Source: Macrocystis pyrifera
Taxonomy: Eukaryota > Sar > Phaeophyceae > Laminariales > Laminariaceae
Length of the DNA: 64,000 bases
Direction: 5' to 3'
Assembly: GCA_031763025.1 (NCBI GenBank)
Contig: JASSKH010000024.1
Span: forward strand, 7,134,523-7,198,522
Position numbers and translations under genes: made by a program. Positions within the stretch are counted from its first letter, which is position 1. Every line of letters starts with the position of its first letter. The notes beneath the pieces are model-generated. The model saw nothing but the letters and a program-made list of their open reading frames with translations, was not told the origin of the DNA and did not search any database. This document shows, piece after piece, positions 11,181 through 22,509 of this stretch.

Positions 11181-12429
11181 CTCACTCACTCGGTACCATT
11201 CTTTCTTGCCCCAGAATCACAAACAACTCGGAGGCCGGGAGGGGGGGGGGAGGGGCAAGGCCGCAGATTGGCTTTTGAGAATACAGGAAATTTGACGGCA
11301 GTAGAAGACGTTGGGCTAGACGACACAACCCGGACTACATTTGTGCTGGGTCGTGCAGGAAGAGGTGGGGGGCTCAGGGCCGCGATTTTTTTTTGTATGT
11401 TTCGGTGTTGACTGTCGCCGACGACGCGTCGCCAGATCGACGGCGCCTGCCTCCCGACGGAAAGGACGTCAGCGAGGACTCCCACAGAACTGCATTAAAA
11501 TAAATGGGACAGGCACGCCCCCCCCCCCCCCCCCCACCTGCTCCGCGTGGCATTTGCGGGAGTGGGTGAGAGCGGGCGGTGCTGCACGTCATGAACCCAG
11601 CATCGGTTGCGGCATTACCGCGCATTTTTATGTTATTACGAGCAGCCGCATTTGTTTTTGTAGACGATGATGACGACGACGACGACGACTGATTGCTGTG
11701 GATATAAGTGAGGGGGTAGAGGTTGTGCAGGAGGATTAAGTCAGCGCTGCGGACAGTAGGTATTGAGTGCACTTCGGGGTTTCCATGAAAGGTGGCGGGA
11801 GTGACCGTTTTGTCGTATTGTGTGTGGGCCGCTTGCTACTACTGTAGTGTAGTTCTTCCGGTTGCGCCTGCTTTTGTTTAAAAATGATTTTTTCAATGTG
11901 CGGACAGGATACATGCAGACTGTGTCTGCAGCCCACGCGGACTACCAGAGCACGCTTCTCCAGTGGGTACCATTCTGGGATCTCTAAACTTGGAAGTTAC
12001 AGTTCTCGTCCGATTGAGTTTCTCTCTAAAACCAGGGTAAAAAACGACCCGTCGAAGTCCCCTCTACTTGTATAAAAAAACAAACAACGGTAAGTGTCCG
12101 ACAGATTTCCCTTCCGCCGAAAGCCAGACTTTTACGCCAACGGCTGGTGGCTCGTTTATTTAACCCCTTCGTGTAGGACTGCACTCCCGTTTTGGGGACA
12201 TCTTACTTGGAATTTGTGTCATTTATACGTTTCGGTGAGAACCTGGCTATGCTACTCGTGCCACAAAACTGCTGCCGCCACCTGGAGAGTGCTTTGTGCT
12301 TTGGTTTGCCTGTTATTTTCCCTTGGTTCTTAGTCTTACTCAGTTTACAAGTAGTATTAGTATCTCCGTGGCGTAGTTTTGTGCTTACTGCATAGCATAC
12401 GTGGCAACTTAGTATCTCCGTGGCGTAGT

Positions 12430-12535
12430 TTTGTGATCACAGAACTTGTATCTCTCTAGGATTGAAGAATCGGCACGGATACTGGTTGTGCTGGATGTCG
12501 ACGGGTAGAAAGAACGGAAGAACACACAGCACTTT
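12430..12535. repeat. Dispersed repeat (AATCAGCACGGACACTGG family), copy 3
   Basis: Third copy of the family seen at 1190-1290 and 2445-2550; it reads AATCGGCACGGATACTGG at the core. Confidence 0.6.
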
Positions 12536-12779
12536 TACAAGGGTCAACACAGACAGCAGCCGCGTATTGTATGTTCATCGCGTGCGTCGCTTTTTAAGTA
12601 CGGCCACTACGGATGGCCACAAGACGCCCCTTTCAAGAACCACGAGTATACTGCTGTAGGCGAGCGACGCCAACCAAAAGTCGCCGCCTTGTGAGAAAAA
12701 CCTCTACCGGCCGGCGGCCTGCCATTCACCACCACAAGCGTTCCGGCAGAGGACTCCCGGAAGGATAGCGCCTTTGAAG

Positions 12780-13500
12780 GGTGTGTTTCGTAGGGTGCAT
12801 ACCCTGGGGAACCCGGGTACCAACCTGCTGCTGTGTTCATTCTCGGGTAGGTGCCCGATTTCTCCCAGAGTCCATACCTTACTGGGGTACCTCCGGTACA
12901 ACACCTGATTGTGATGGTCATGCTCGGGTATTCGGGTACCCCCGGAGTATATACTCTACCGGGGTACCCAGGTACTAGACATGGTAGTAATGATCATACT
13001 CGGGTAGGTACCCGGATACCCCCAAGAGTATACACCCTATTGGGGTACCTGGGTACCACACCTGGTTGTGATGTACTCGGGTACCCGGGTACCACCAGAG
13101 TATATACCCTACCGGGGTACCCGGGTACCAAGCCTGGTTGTTATGGTCATACTCGGGTAGGTACCTGGGCAACGCCATAGTATATACCGTACCGGGGTAC
13201 CCGGGTATCAAACCTGGTTGTTGTGGTCATCCTCGGGTACCCTCAGAGTATACACCTTACTGCGGTACCCGGGTACCAAAGATGGTTATGATTATACTCG
13301 GGTAGGTACCCGGGTACCTCTGGAGTACATACCCTACTGGGGTGACCGGGTAACAAACCTGGTTGTTATGGTCATACTTGGGTAGGTACCCGGGTGCCCC
13401 AAGAGTAAACACCCTACTAGGGTACCCTTGTACCAAACATGGGTGTTACGATCATACTGGGGTAGTTACCCGGGTAGTCCCAGAGCACATGCCCTACAAA
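12780..13500. repeat. Minisatellite with palindromic GGTACCCGGGTACC cores
   Basis: About nine tandem units of 70-85 bases. Each has CCTGGTTGTTATGGTCAT, a CTCGGGTAGGTACCCGGGT block, AGAGTATACACCCTAC and GGGGTACCCGGGTACC. Units differ by substitutions and small deletions. The array lies between the 3' ends of two convergent genes. Confidence 0.9.
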
Positions 13501-13848
13501 ACACACCTTGGCATCTTTTCGTTTCGGCCGATCCGATTTCGTGCGCCACCACGGCAATCAATTCCCCCCCCACCCCCACCCCCACCCCCACCCTACATTA
13601 TCCATAGCGATGCCGGTTCAACAATCGCGGCGCGCGGCGACGGCAACAGGACGGTCCCGCTCTTTTAATAAATACTCTCATGTTTTGCTCCCAGGGGCGA
13701 GTCATATAGTTATTTTACTCCTTCTCGGAAGTATTCTTCCACTCCAGAGTTACTGGAGCCTGACCACTGGACTCGGTTTTGGGGTTGAAGCAATGTGGCA
13801 ACAACAATGTGACAACAGCAACAACAATTTTGAAGTTGATGGCATGTG

Positions 13849-16800
13849 TTACCGTTCCTTCTGCTGCTCCTCCGTCGCCTCTCCCCCCGCCTCCACCACC
13901 ACCGCAACCGCTGCCGGTGGGAGACACGGCAAGGTTTGGACGTGTTCCGTCTGCGCCCTCAACGCCGCCGTAGGCACCGAGTCCGGCTCGGCTCGAAACC
14001 GAAGCTCCGTTTCCTTGAACGCTTCCACGTACGCGTGCTCGGAAAAACCCAGCCTGTCAACGGCAGACGGGAAAAAAGGAACATGTTCAGTCGCATCGCA
14101 TCGTCCGGGAGGGAATGAGCGGGGGGGGTGGGGAGGGGGGGCATAGTTTTGGCGCGGTCATCATGCACGACCCGGTCCAACTGCCGATCGACGGGTGGGG
14201 TTTGCGTAGCATCGAGTCATCCGTCGAGGAGTCGGCCGACCGCCGTAAACAGTTTTGGTGGCCGGCACTACCCAAAAAAAAAGAAACCCGTACCCCCGGA
14301 CGAGGGTACACGCAGAAAAACTAATCGACAGACACCCCACGGTAATTTTCCATTTCCGGAGACCTGGAAAGGGGGGGACACTAAAGTCAAGTAAAAACAA
14401 AGCATTCGCTTTTTCGAGCAGAAATCCAACAAACGCCACAGATTTGTTTTCCATTCGGGCCCAGCTGGGGGGGGCAGGGTGGTGTCGTTCCATCCTATTT
14501 TCGCATTCCCCTGCTCGGACCAACAATATTATAATGATCGAAGGACACCAGAGCGTTGAAACATTTCCGGAGAACAAAAACTTATTTTTTTCCTTGTGGA
14601 GTGGAGTGGATTTCCAACGAAAGCTAACGCTGCAAAACCCTACCCCTGCCCTTTCGACCTTTCTTTGTAGAGCTCCACAATGAAGGCGCGACTTACTAGT
14701 AATAATATAGATTGTAGACAGGGAAAATAGTGGAAAATTATAGAAACCTCCGGTATATCGTTTACGATATTACTCCGTCGAGCGACTCTTTTCTGTCCCC
14801 CGGGTGGACTGACTGAACATAACCGGTTTCGGTGTTGTTCCTGCCAGGCGCTAGGGACGCGTGTGGCGAGTAGCCCCCCCCCCCCCAGCTCCGCCCGGAA
14901 CCAAGCGTCTCGTAATCGCGCGTGATCGGAGCGCAAAAGAGCGAGCGCACGGCGGCTACTCTACATTCTCCTGAGCGTGCATGCGTTCTCCTGCACCTGC
15001 GCGTGCATGCGCGTTCCCGGTTCGTCTCTCACTTGTCGAAGAGAGCGCGAGACGCAACATTTGCGTCGCCAATTTTGCAGTAGAATGTTGTCGCCCCCAG
15101 GTTGTCCAACGCTGCGGCGGCCAAAATAGGCGCATGAAGAGGCGGAGAGAGAAAAGCGGGCGAGCGAGCGGGGCGAGCGGCGGGATAGATCCTCAATGGA
15201 TTTGTAAAAATAAAAAAATAAAACGTGGGAGAGTATCCTCGGTTTGTTGTCGGGAACTCGTCGAGTCTGACGGTGGTGGCGGCGGCGGCGGCTCCCGAAA
15301 GAAAGGAAGAGTTGCACTGTAATTGTTGTTTTTGCTCTTGGCGTTTCATGATTGGCGAGTCTTCTCATTATGGCCTGCTATCTCTCTGGGAAAGCAAGGG
15401 GATAGATGTTACACGTCCCCGCCGTAACTCCTCTAGGTAAACAAGGTCCAGTATTTGACTACGTTGCGCTGGAGAGAACGGCGCGTGAGGGATACGACTT
15501 CTTCGCGATTGCGATACCATGCACCCCTCAACACAAGAAACAAAACGAGCGCGTACACGCCATGGGAAAGAGCGGTGTTTTGGGGATGGTTGTGTTTTCC
15601 CACGGGGACTGAGGCTATGCAGCCACTGCCGCTGCTCATGGTGTCTACAATTTCGTCCAAGGGTCGCAAAACACACACGCACACACACATTTTTTTCACG
15701 TTTTCGCCGACACTTTCTCCGACGCCAGCTTTTCCCGGGTGCCGGAAAAAATATTTTTCCCGCTCATTTTTTGGGGTTGAGCGCGGACCTTAACTGTTAC
15801 AACTCGCGCGGTGGTGAAATACGATTGTATACCTACCACCAACGAGCTACCAACACATGTTTCCAGCCAAACCACAAGCTGTCGGGCTGCATCGTACGCG
15901 AAGCCTACAAAATGGAAGGGCTGGTCTGATCTAGCGCACTGAAACTCAGCTTGACTCCAGTGTTGAGGTATACCGGTATCACACACAGACTTCCCCGCTA
16001 GAGCTTGCCACCACGATTTTGGGGACCAACCATTCCCTTGGAACATAGAGTAGTAGTCAGAACACACGATGAACCCAAAAATCATGTATCGACGCATGCT
16101 AAAGCAGTATAATAGTAGAGATGCACCATTGTTTTTCGGGGGCTCTCCGCTTGAGGAGCTCTTATACCTCACCCCAAAACTGACTTTTTACGAAAATCAA
16201 AGAGCACTGGTTGATGAAAAGAAGAATCCCATGACCTGGGTAAACAAAAAAAAAAGTAATTTTTGCGAAATCAAGAATGGAATTATTCCGACGATGTTGG
16301 CTTAGTACATACCAGTGGTCCCACCACAGTACCGAAGGGACATGTCATCCGCTGACAGGACAGCCTTTCTCCAAACACCAGCGGACCCTCAGGCCCGGAA
16401 AATAAACAGACACCAAGTATAAGCCGTCGCTAGGATTTCACTCAGCTGGACAAATTGCAACTGTCGTCGACTTGTGTGCGTTGGTGTATTGGCGGACGGT
16501 ACAGAGCCCCCGCAGCGGTACCGCACACAGCAGCACCACGCCGTACCCACAACAGTCGCGACAGCACTGGGTGCCGATACAGTAGGTGCCGGCGATGCTG
16601 CTGGATGTTGATGGTGCGAACATCTGTTCGCCGTGATCGTGTGTTATTGGTCCGTATGTTGAATAAAAAAATACCAGGTACGTGTACGAGTATATCTTTA
16701 GAGCCCATCTTAACGGGGAACACTAAATTTCGTTATTTGGAAATAAAATTTCAATTTCAATGAATTTTAATTTGATTTCGAAAAAAACGTGTTTGTACCC

Positions 16801-19800
16801 TATCGGGAAACGGCGCGTTCATTGTCAAACAAAAGGAAATCGAAACAACCTGGAATAACGCAGCGCGTCACACAACGCCCAGCCGACAAAACAGCGACGA
16901 GCGTAGACGAGAGCGAAGGTTTGCGTTGTCGCGTGCGCGGCGCCGCCAGCATTTTTTTCTTTTAGGTGGCGCAGGATAGGAAGCTATCACTCTCAGGGTG
17001 TCTTGGGTGGGCGGAGGGAGCCCTCAAGCGCCACGTGCGGAACAGCAACGGTGATGCAGCTATCGAGGTCTCGAGCGTATCCTCTGTTTTTTTTGCTCGT
17101 TTGCTCGGTTTTCGTGATGGTTGGCCGATCGAGCAGGCCGAAAAATTGGGCTTGCGGCCGCCATGATTTCTTTTGAGGCGCCACCGCCGGGGTACGATGT
17201 GCTATGGTCTGTGGCCGTGGGCGCGTCTATTGCTCCGGTCGCCAGTCGTTGAGGTTCGCGTGTTATCGCCTCGACGGTGGTCACCGAAGTGGCCAAGAAT
17301 CACCCCAGACTCCACCGGGGGTGTTGACCCACCATGAACATGCTACATCAAGGCCGATCAACTCCCAAATTCGAAATTGAAATTAGAAAAATCACACGAA
17401 CAAAGTCCCAAAAGACTTTTCACTCAAATTGATTTTTTCTAATTTGCCCCTTCGAATCCTGCCTGGTCGTTCACTCTCCGGCCAATCAGATGCAAATTAA
17501 ATTAGAAAAACAAAAATCGAACCAAATTGGAAGGACCAAAAGTCCTCGTTAAAACGGGCCCTTAGGTTCTTGAATAATTTGGAGGTTTGAATTGTCGTAA
17601 ACGTCGGTGAGTAAAAAAAAAACGCAACCGCTGTCGTAGACTGAAACGAGGTCGGTCGGAATTTTTATGCTACGGCAATCTCGAAAGGAGTCCCTAGTGG
17701 TTTTGGCGCCATCAAAATTAGAAACTGTCAACATAACCGGGGACCATAGTAAGCAGAACCCCTCGTACCGACAAAAACCTATATACTCCAGTATTTTTAC
17801 AAAGCATATTTGGTCCTGATTCCAACGTTCTCCGGTCAGAGTATCCGCTCGAAAAAAAAATGTAGGCTCCCCCCCCCCCCCTGACCTACATAAATATGAA
17901 CAAAATAAAAACCGAATCTGTGAGATCTCAAAACTAACCTTTACACATATATATTATACACCAGGTACCATGCACCCCCCCCCCCCCCCCCCCCCCCCCC
18001 CCGCCTGTTCAAGTTTGTTGTTTGTGTTGTGCAACACGTCCTAAACGTCCGTCAATTCAATCGCCACTAGCGGCCACCTTATCGATATTGGTGCGCTACA
18101 CGTATTTTTCTACGAAAATACGTGGGGGGCGCGGAAGAGTAATTCCCGAAACTTCCTCCTGTACAGGTGATCGATTTCACACAATAACGAACACCTTCAG
18201 AACTGCATCCCACATCTCGGGAACGAATCGCTTGGAATCAGTGTACGACTTCTTTTGGGCAGCGGCAAAAAAATGGTCAATTTAATTGACGGTGGGGACG
18301 CGCTCACCGTATCTCATGAGCATCAGCACCGCCTCCCTCGCCAACCCTTTCCGTCGCCACCGAGGCTCCGCCACCATCACCTCCACCTCGCACATACCCG
18401 GGTCGTCGTAGTCGTTGAAGAAAAGGTTCACGTCTCCCGCCATGACCGGCTCCCTCCTCCCCCCTTCCTGTCCTACCCTCTCCCCCTCCCCCTCCATCCC
18501 CTCTATTCCCTCCCCTCCCTCCCCGTCTCCTGTCCCCTCCCCCGTCTCCACTCCGAGAATTATGAAGGTGCACTTTTTGTCGTCCTCTTTCCACGAGAGC
18601 TGCATGGCGTACTCCTCGTCCAAGGAAAGCGGCTCGGACGCCGTCATCTCTTAAGGATACACCAAACGCAACAGAAACGGTTTCGCATATCAGACAGATC
18701 ACGATTTACTGTAGATCATCGGACAGATCACGATCTAGATCATCGGACAGATCACGATCCAGATCATCGGACAGATCACGATCTACTGTAAATAATACCA
18801 GGTACTATATACCCTGTATTTGTCGTCATGAGATGTCGTGCACGAGCCGTACACATCATACATATCCCACTCGACAAACATGTCTACAAGAGCTGTGCCA
18901 TACAGATCCCACCCAACAAGAGCTGTGCCATACAGATCCCACCCCGGTCACATGATCTACTGTACGTAGATCGCGCAAAATGACATAATATAGACCCGGG
19001 CCAAATCTCCCCTAAAGTATCTATACTACTGTAGATCATGAAACGGACATATGATCTGGCGGATGTGTTAATGGTGTTCAGACGGCGTGCGTCGTGAGGT
19101 GAAGGCGAGCGAGCAAGCGAAGGAGGGTGGGTGCGGGTCGAGTCTTGTGCCGGGTCCTGTCTATCCCACCAGAAAAACGATCGAATGACTATTCAATCCC
19201 GGCCATGAATATTTTGCTAGGTTAGGGCCAAGAAGGGGCGCGGAACGTCTCACGCCTTGCAGTTGAGGGAGGGGGGGGGGGGGTGCATTCATGTCATGCC
19301 ATGGCCGTAGTCGCACGACCACAGACCCTCGCATCCCTACAATGCCGGGGGGACGGAGCGCGTCGGGTTTTCACCGACCAAGCAGATATTGCTTGCACCA
19401 AGCGCGACGGGGGGGGGGGTATACTTCCGGTATCCCACCTGTCACCCGCCGTGCGTCATGGCGCTGCTCTATTGTTGCTCGTGCGTTTCGACGAAATCGG
19501 CCCACACGATGGAACGGAGCGGCCTCACAACTACTACCGCCTGGCGCAGATCAACAGCATCACTGCTGTACTGCTTCCTACCGGTGCACCGACGGCTGGA
19601 TTCGTGCGAGCCCTGCCGTCGTCGCTGTTGTGGGGGTAAGACAACGAAAACGCCCCCGTCTACAAGCAAAACCACGCTAGACCGAGCCTTGCATATGTCG
19701 CACTTAGGAGGAAGGAAAATGCTGCCAAAAGGGCGGCGTGGGCGCGTGCGGAAAACACCAAAACTAAGCAGCGGCAGCAAGCAGCAGCAGCAGCAGCCGG

Positions 19801-20947
19801 TGCAGGGCGTGTATAGGTGGTGTCGGGTGCGCTGACCTCTTATCCAAGGGTCTTGCATCCAGTCGTGGTAGGTGGGTACATGCTCCCGCCGATAGGGCAC
19901 GAGCTTGACGAGCTTGCCCTTCTGCGAACGGCGAGCGCAACATACACCGATCAGCCGGTCGTAGTGTTAATTGAAGGGATATATTCATATACGTACCATC
20001 AGCCGTCGACATGAAGCCAACTGCCTGCCCCCCCCCTTCCCCGAGCAATTCGCCCTTGATAGAAAGAAACAACCCTACAAGGGAGGGAATGTGGTAACTA
20101 CTGCAACCTCTGTCCCCCACCCCCGGAAACACCATTAGCGGCTTGCGGCGTGTGTGGGTGCGTGGCATCCGCCAACGTATACCGGATACAAGTGCGAAGG
20201 CTAAGCGTTGGCGATGTTGGTACATGACGGACGTCGACGAAACATCGCCAAAGGGAGAGCGGTTGGGGGGGTGGGGTAGGGCACCGCGTGGTCGGGGGCG
20301 GGGGTAGGGGGGTAGGTACAACCACATGGTGCCCTGATGTGATGCGCTCGCGAAATGCGCACGGCGACTGTACTTCAACACCTGAGCACTTGCACGACGC
20401 TGTTGTTCTGTGTTGGGCTTGTCGCGGCTCGAACGATTCGCTTTGCCACCATCTCAAGGAAATTTCCCAGCGTTGCTCTGGAAAAGTCTGATTACTACCG
20501 CAGGTACTGCTGCTGCTCTGGAGGTCAATGGAACACGGGCGGTGAAAAACACGCGTTGCAGTACTGCTGTATGACGAGTGAATCCATACTAATGACAGTA
20601 CAAGATCACGCAAGGAAATCTTGGTGCTATAAACAGGCATCAGGCATGATCATGAAAGAAGCATACAGCCGTCGACATACACCCAACCAAACGAGGAAAA
20701 TTGTTAAGACCTGATACCGCGCGGTAGAGCAAAAGTACAGCAGCACAACGATTGACTCCCATTTTGCCAAACGGCAGCAGCCAGCAGAACAGAAATCTCT
20801 CATTTTGGGGCAAAACCACTGCAATATGATGTGCCTCTCTCTCTCTTCGCCCCCCCCCCCCCCCCTCTCCCTGTTTATGTGTCCTTCCCATAGGTTGCTC
20901 CCCATAGGTTGCTTCCTCACCAAGGCAATCTCCCAATTGGTGCGCAT
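13849..20947 (-). CDS. NAT9: NAT9-type N-acetyltransferase (GNAT fold)
   Basis: Five exons, read on the minus strand: 20947-20921, 19921-19837, 18649-18308, 15111-15033 and 14053-13849. All join in phase with GT-AG borders and give about 245 residues. The protein begins MRTNWEIAL, where animal NAT9 begins similarly. It continues with KLVPYRREHVPTYHDWM, TASEPLSLDEEYAMQLSW, AGDVNLFFND and EVEVMVAEPRWRRKGLA (the acetyl-CoA-binding R-x-x-G-x-A motif), then FYCKIGDANVASRALFDKLGF. This order is diagnostic of NAT9, an acetyltransferase linked to microtubule stability in flies. A Gly/Glu-rich insertion of about 38 residues in exon 3 explains the length above the usual 207. The C-terminus is Ala/Val/Glu-rich and ends QQKER. 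No defects were seen. Confidence 0.94.
16130..16290. repeat. Dispersed repeat with CTTGAGGAGCTC palindrome, copy 1
   Basis: Contains a CTTGAGGAGCTC core, an AAAACTGACTTT block and CCCATGACCTGGGT. Related pieces occur near 30890, 38150, 38650-38880, 51660-51860, 58100 and 59390. It lies in a NAT9 intron. Confidence 0.5.
17735..17836. mobile_element. Diverged MITE copy (second subfamily)
   Basis: Shares ACCTATATACTCCAGTATTT and a GCATATTTGGTCCTGATT right half with the copy near 59799-59910, but the terminal arms are eroded. Confidence 0.55.
17977..18002. repeat. C homopolymer, about 26 bases
   Basis: Uninterrupted C run in a NAT9 intron, that is, a G run in the NAT9 transcript. Confidence 0.9.
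19269..19422 (+). repeat. G-tract-bracketed repeat, copy c
   Basis: Core with GGCCGTAGTCGCACGACC, flanked left and right by G runs. It lies in a NAT9 intron on the strand opposite to the gene. Confidence 0.75.
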
Positions 20948-21363
20948 TGTCGACGGCCGTGTAGTCGCCACTTGACAGCTGACAACAAGATGCAGCAAAA
21001 AGGAGTAGTTCTACTGCTTGTTGTAGTACACTCGTCCTCGCAGAAGGAAAAATGTAAAACAGGGCTCGCGAGACTGTCAGGTTGCGGAACGATTCGTTGG
21101 CGGCGTTCTTGCTATTCCCGAACGGGGATCACGCTGCGAGAGGCGCCACAAACGACGAACGAGCCCGGCAACAGCGTGAACGCCGATCCCCCTGATTAGA
21201 GGGTACCCGGAACCGTAAAGGCTGACACGCGAACTCCTTACTTTGTACTTGTACTTGCACATGCGTATTCCCAATTTCAAATAAATCGCAAGAAGCGCCT
21301 GAACTATTGTGGAAACCCCTCGTCGAAATTCGGGGACCCTCATTACGAATTTGAAAATGAGGC
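20948..21363. promoter_or_regulatory. Shared 416-base promoter region of NAT9 and the calpain gene
   Basis: The two start codons face away from each other across 416 bases, so the region should hold both promoters. No TATA box stands out near either start. Confidence 0.6.
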
Positions 21364-21753
21364 ATGGAGCTCTTCGCTGCGGCGACGGGCTGCTTAGACC
21401 CTGAAGTCGCGTCGTTCTACCTTGAACGCGCAGGGCACGACCTCACCAGAGCAGTGAACCACTTTTTCGATTCTCCTGTGCCGGTGGCTTCCGATGATGC
21501 AAAGCTTGAGTCCGGTGGCAAACCATTCTCAGGTCATGGACTAAGTAATGCTGGTGCTGTTGGTGTTGCCAAACGCAGCAGCTCCGTCGGCTGCTCAGAC
21601 AGCACGGGACGGAAGCGACAGCGTATACCCGGAGCAGCAGGCCAGCAAGGCCTTCTCAAGTTCCGTCATGTGAAATCGTTGCCAGAGGACGCTTGTGGGC
21701 CGCCATCAGACACTGAGAACCTTGAGCGAGATGCCTCTTTGAAGCAAAGAGCC
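21364..21753 (+). CDS. Calpain gene exon 1: UBA-like domain
   Basis: It starts with ATG and ends at a strong GTAAGT donor. Residues 5-38 (AAATGCLDPEVASFYLERAG, then HDLTRAVNHFFD) match the UBA-like pattern of p47/UBX-type proteins: a TG turn, a variable helix, L-E-x-A-G-x-D-L and A-x-x-x-F-F-D. The rest is Ser/Gly-rich with a basic GRKRQR that could be a nuclear signal. The open frame continues past the donor to 21915, but the downstream exons fit only the donor at 21754. Confidence 0.8.
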
Positions 21754-22477
21754 GTAAGTGAGGATAGTATGGCGTTTCACCGTACGGCTGCTGCCTCTGC
21801 GACTACGGCTACCGCTGGTCCCGCTGATCCTTCCACTGCGACAGTCGCGCCTTCTGCAGAGTGGACTGAGACTGCTAGGCGCTGCCAAAGGTACAGCGAT
21901 CTATCTCTCGCATAGCGCGAACAAAAGGCATACTTGGTATCGTCCCTTTTACGAGTAGGTAGGTACCAGGCACTGGGTTGTTTATATCTGGAGAATGATA
22001 CCATGCAGGTAGGAACATGCAAGCAGTGGCTGCTTCATGAACAAACGGCGGTTGATGTGAGCTGAATCAGCGAGAGAGCACAGAGAGTGCGCGTTGCAAT
22101 CGCCAGCCGAAGACATATTATGAAAACGTACATGCGACCCTGTGCGCACTCGCCGGCCGCATGCCGTCGCCCATGGTATTGTATCAGTTGTTATGTTACG
22201 TCCTGCCGAAAAACTTTGAACCTAACCCTCGACGCGAGACGAAATCATCGCCACGTACACCATACGTGGTGAGAACCTACCTGTGGGACAAACCCAAAAC
22301 TCAAGACGACGAAGATGAAAGATACATGCTATCAGTACGCGTCGAAAGGCAACGTGCTGGTGTCGCTACAGCAGTAGTTTGAAGGAACTCCCGCAGCGGG
22401 ATATTTGTAACTGTCCTCAACTTGTGTAGGTTTGTTGAGAGTTTCGAGAAATGTATCGTAGCTGAATCTCGTTCGGC

Positions 22478-22509
<32 letters not shown>

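Larger units (their letters stand above)
10801..13848. other. Convergent intergenic region between rubredoxin and NAT9 genes
   Basis: The region holds an orphan membrane/charged coding-like segment (10880-11140), a G run at about 11149-11180, a C run near 11518-11535, a dispersed-repeat copy near 12430 and the minisatellite at about 12780-13500. No complete gene was recognised. Confidence 0.6.

Noticed and set aside
10623..11189. Minus-strand frame of 188 codons
   Set aside because: It is the shadow of rubredoxin exon 3 and of a G run read as poly-Pro.
12780..13500. Regular repeats that could suggest a CRISPR array
   Set aside because: There are no unique spacers. The whole unit repeats with drift, and the DNA is from a eukaryotic nuclear genome.
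13508..14146. Plus-strand frame of 212 codons with WTCSVCALN
   Set aside because: It overlaps the NAT9 last exon on the other strand. The zinc-finger look is incomplete, since the second Cys pair is missing.
21754..21915. Continuation of calpain exon 1 to the stop at 21915
   Set aside because: A strong GTAAGT donor at 21754 is in phase with later exons. The continuation is low-complexity Ala/Thr.
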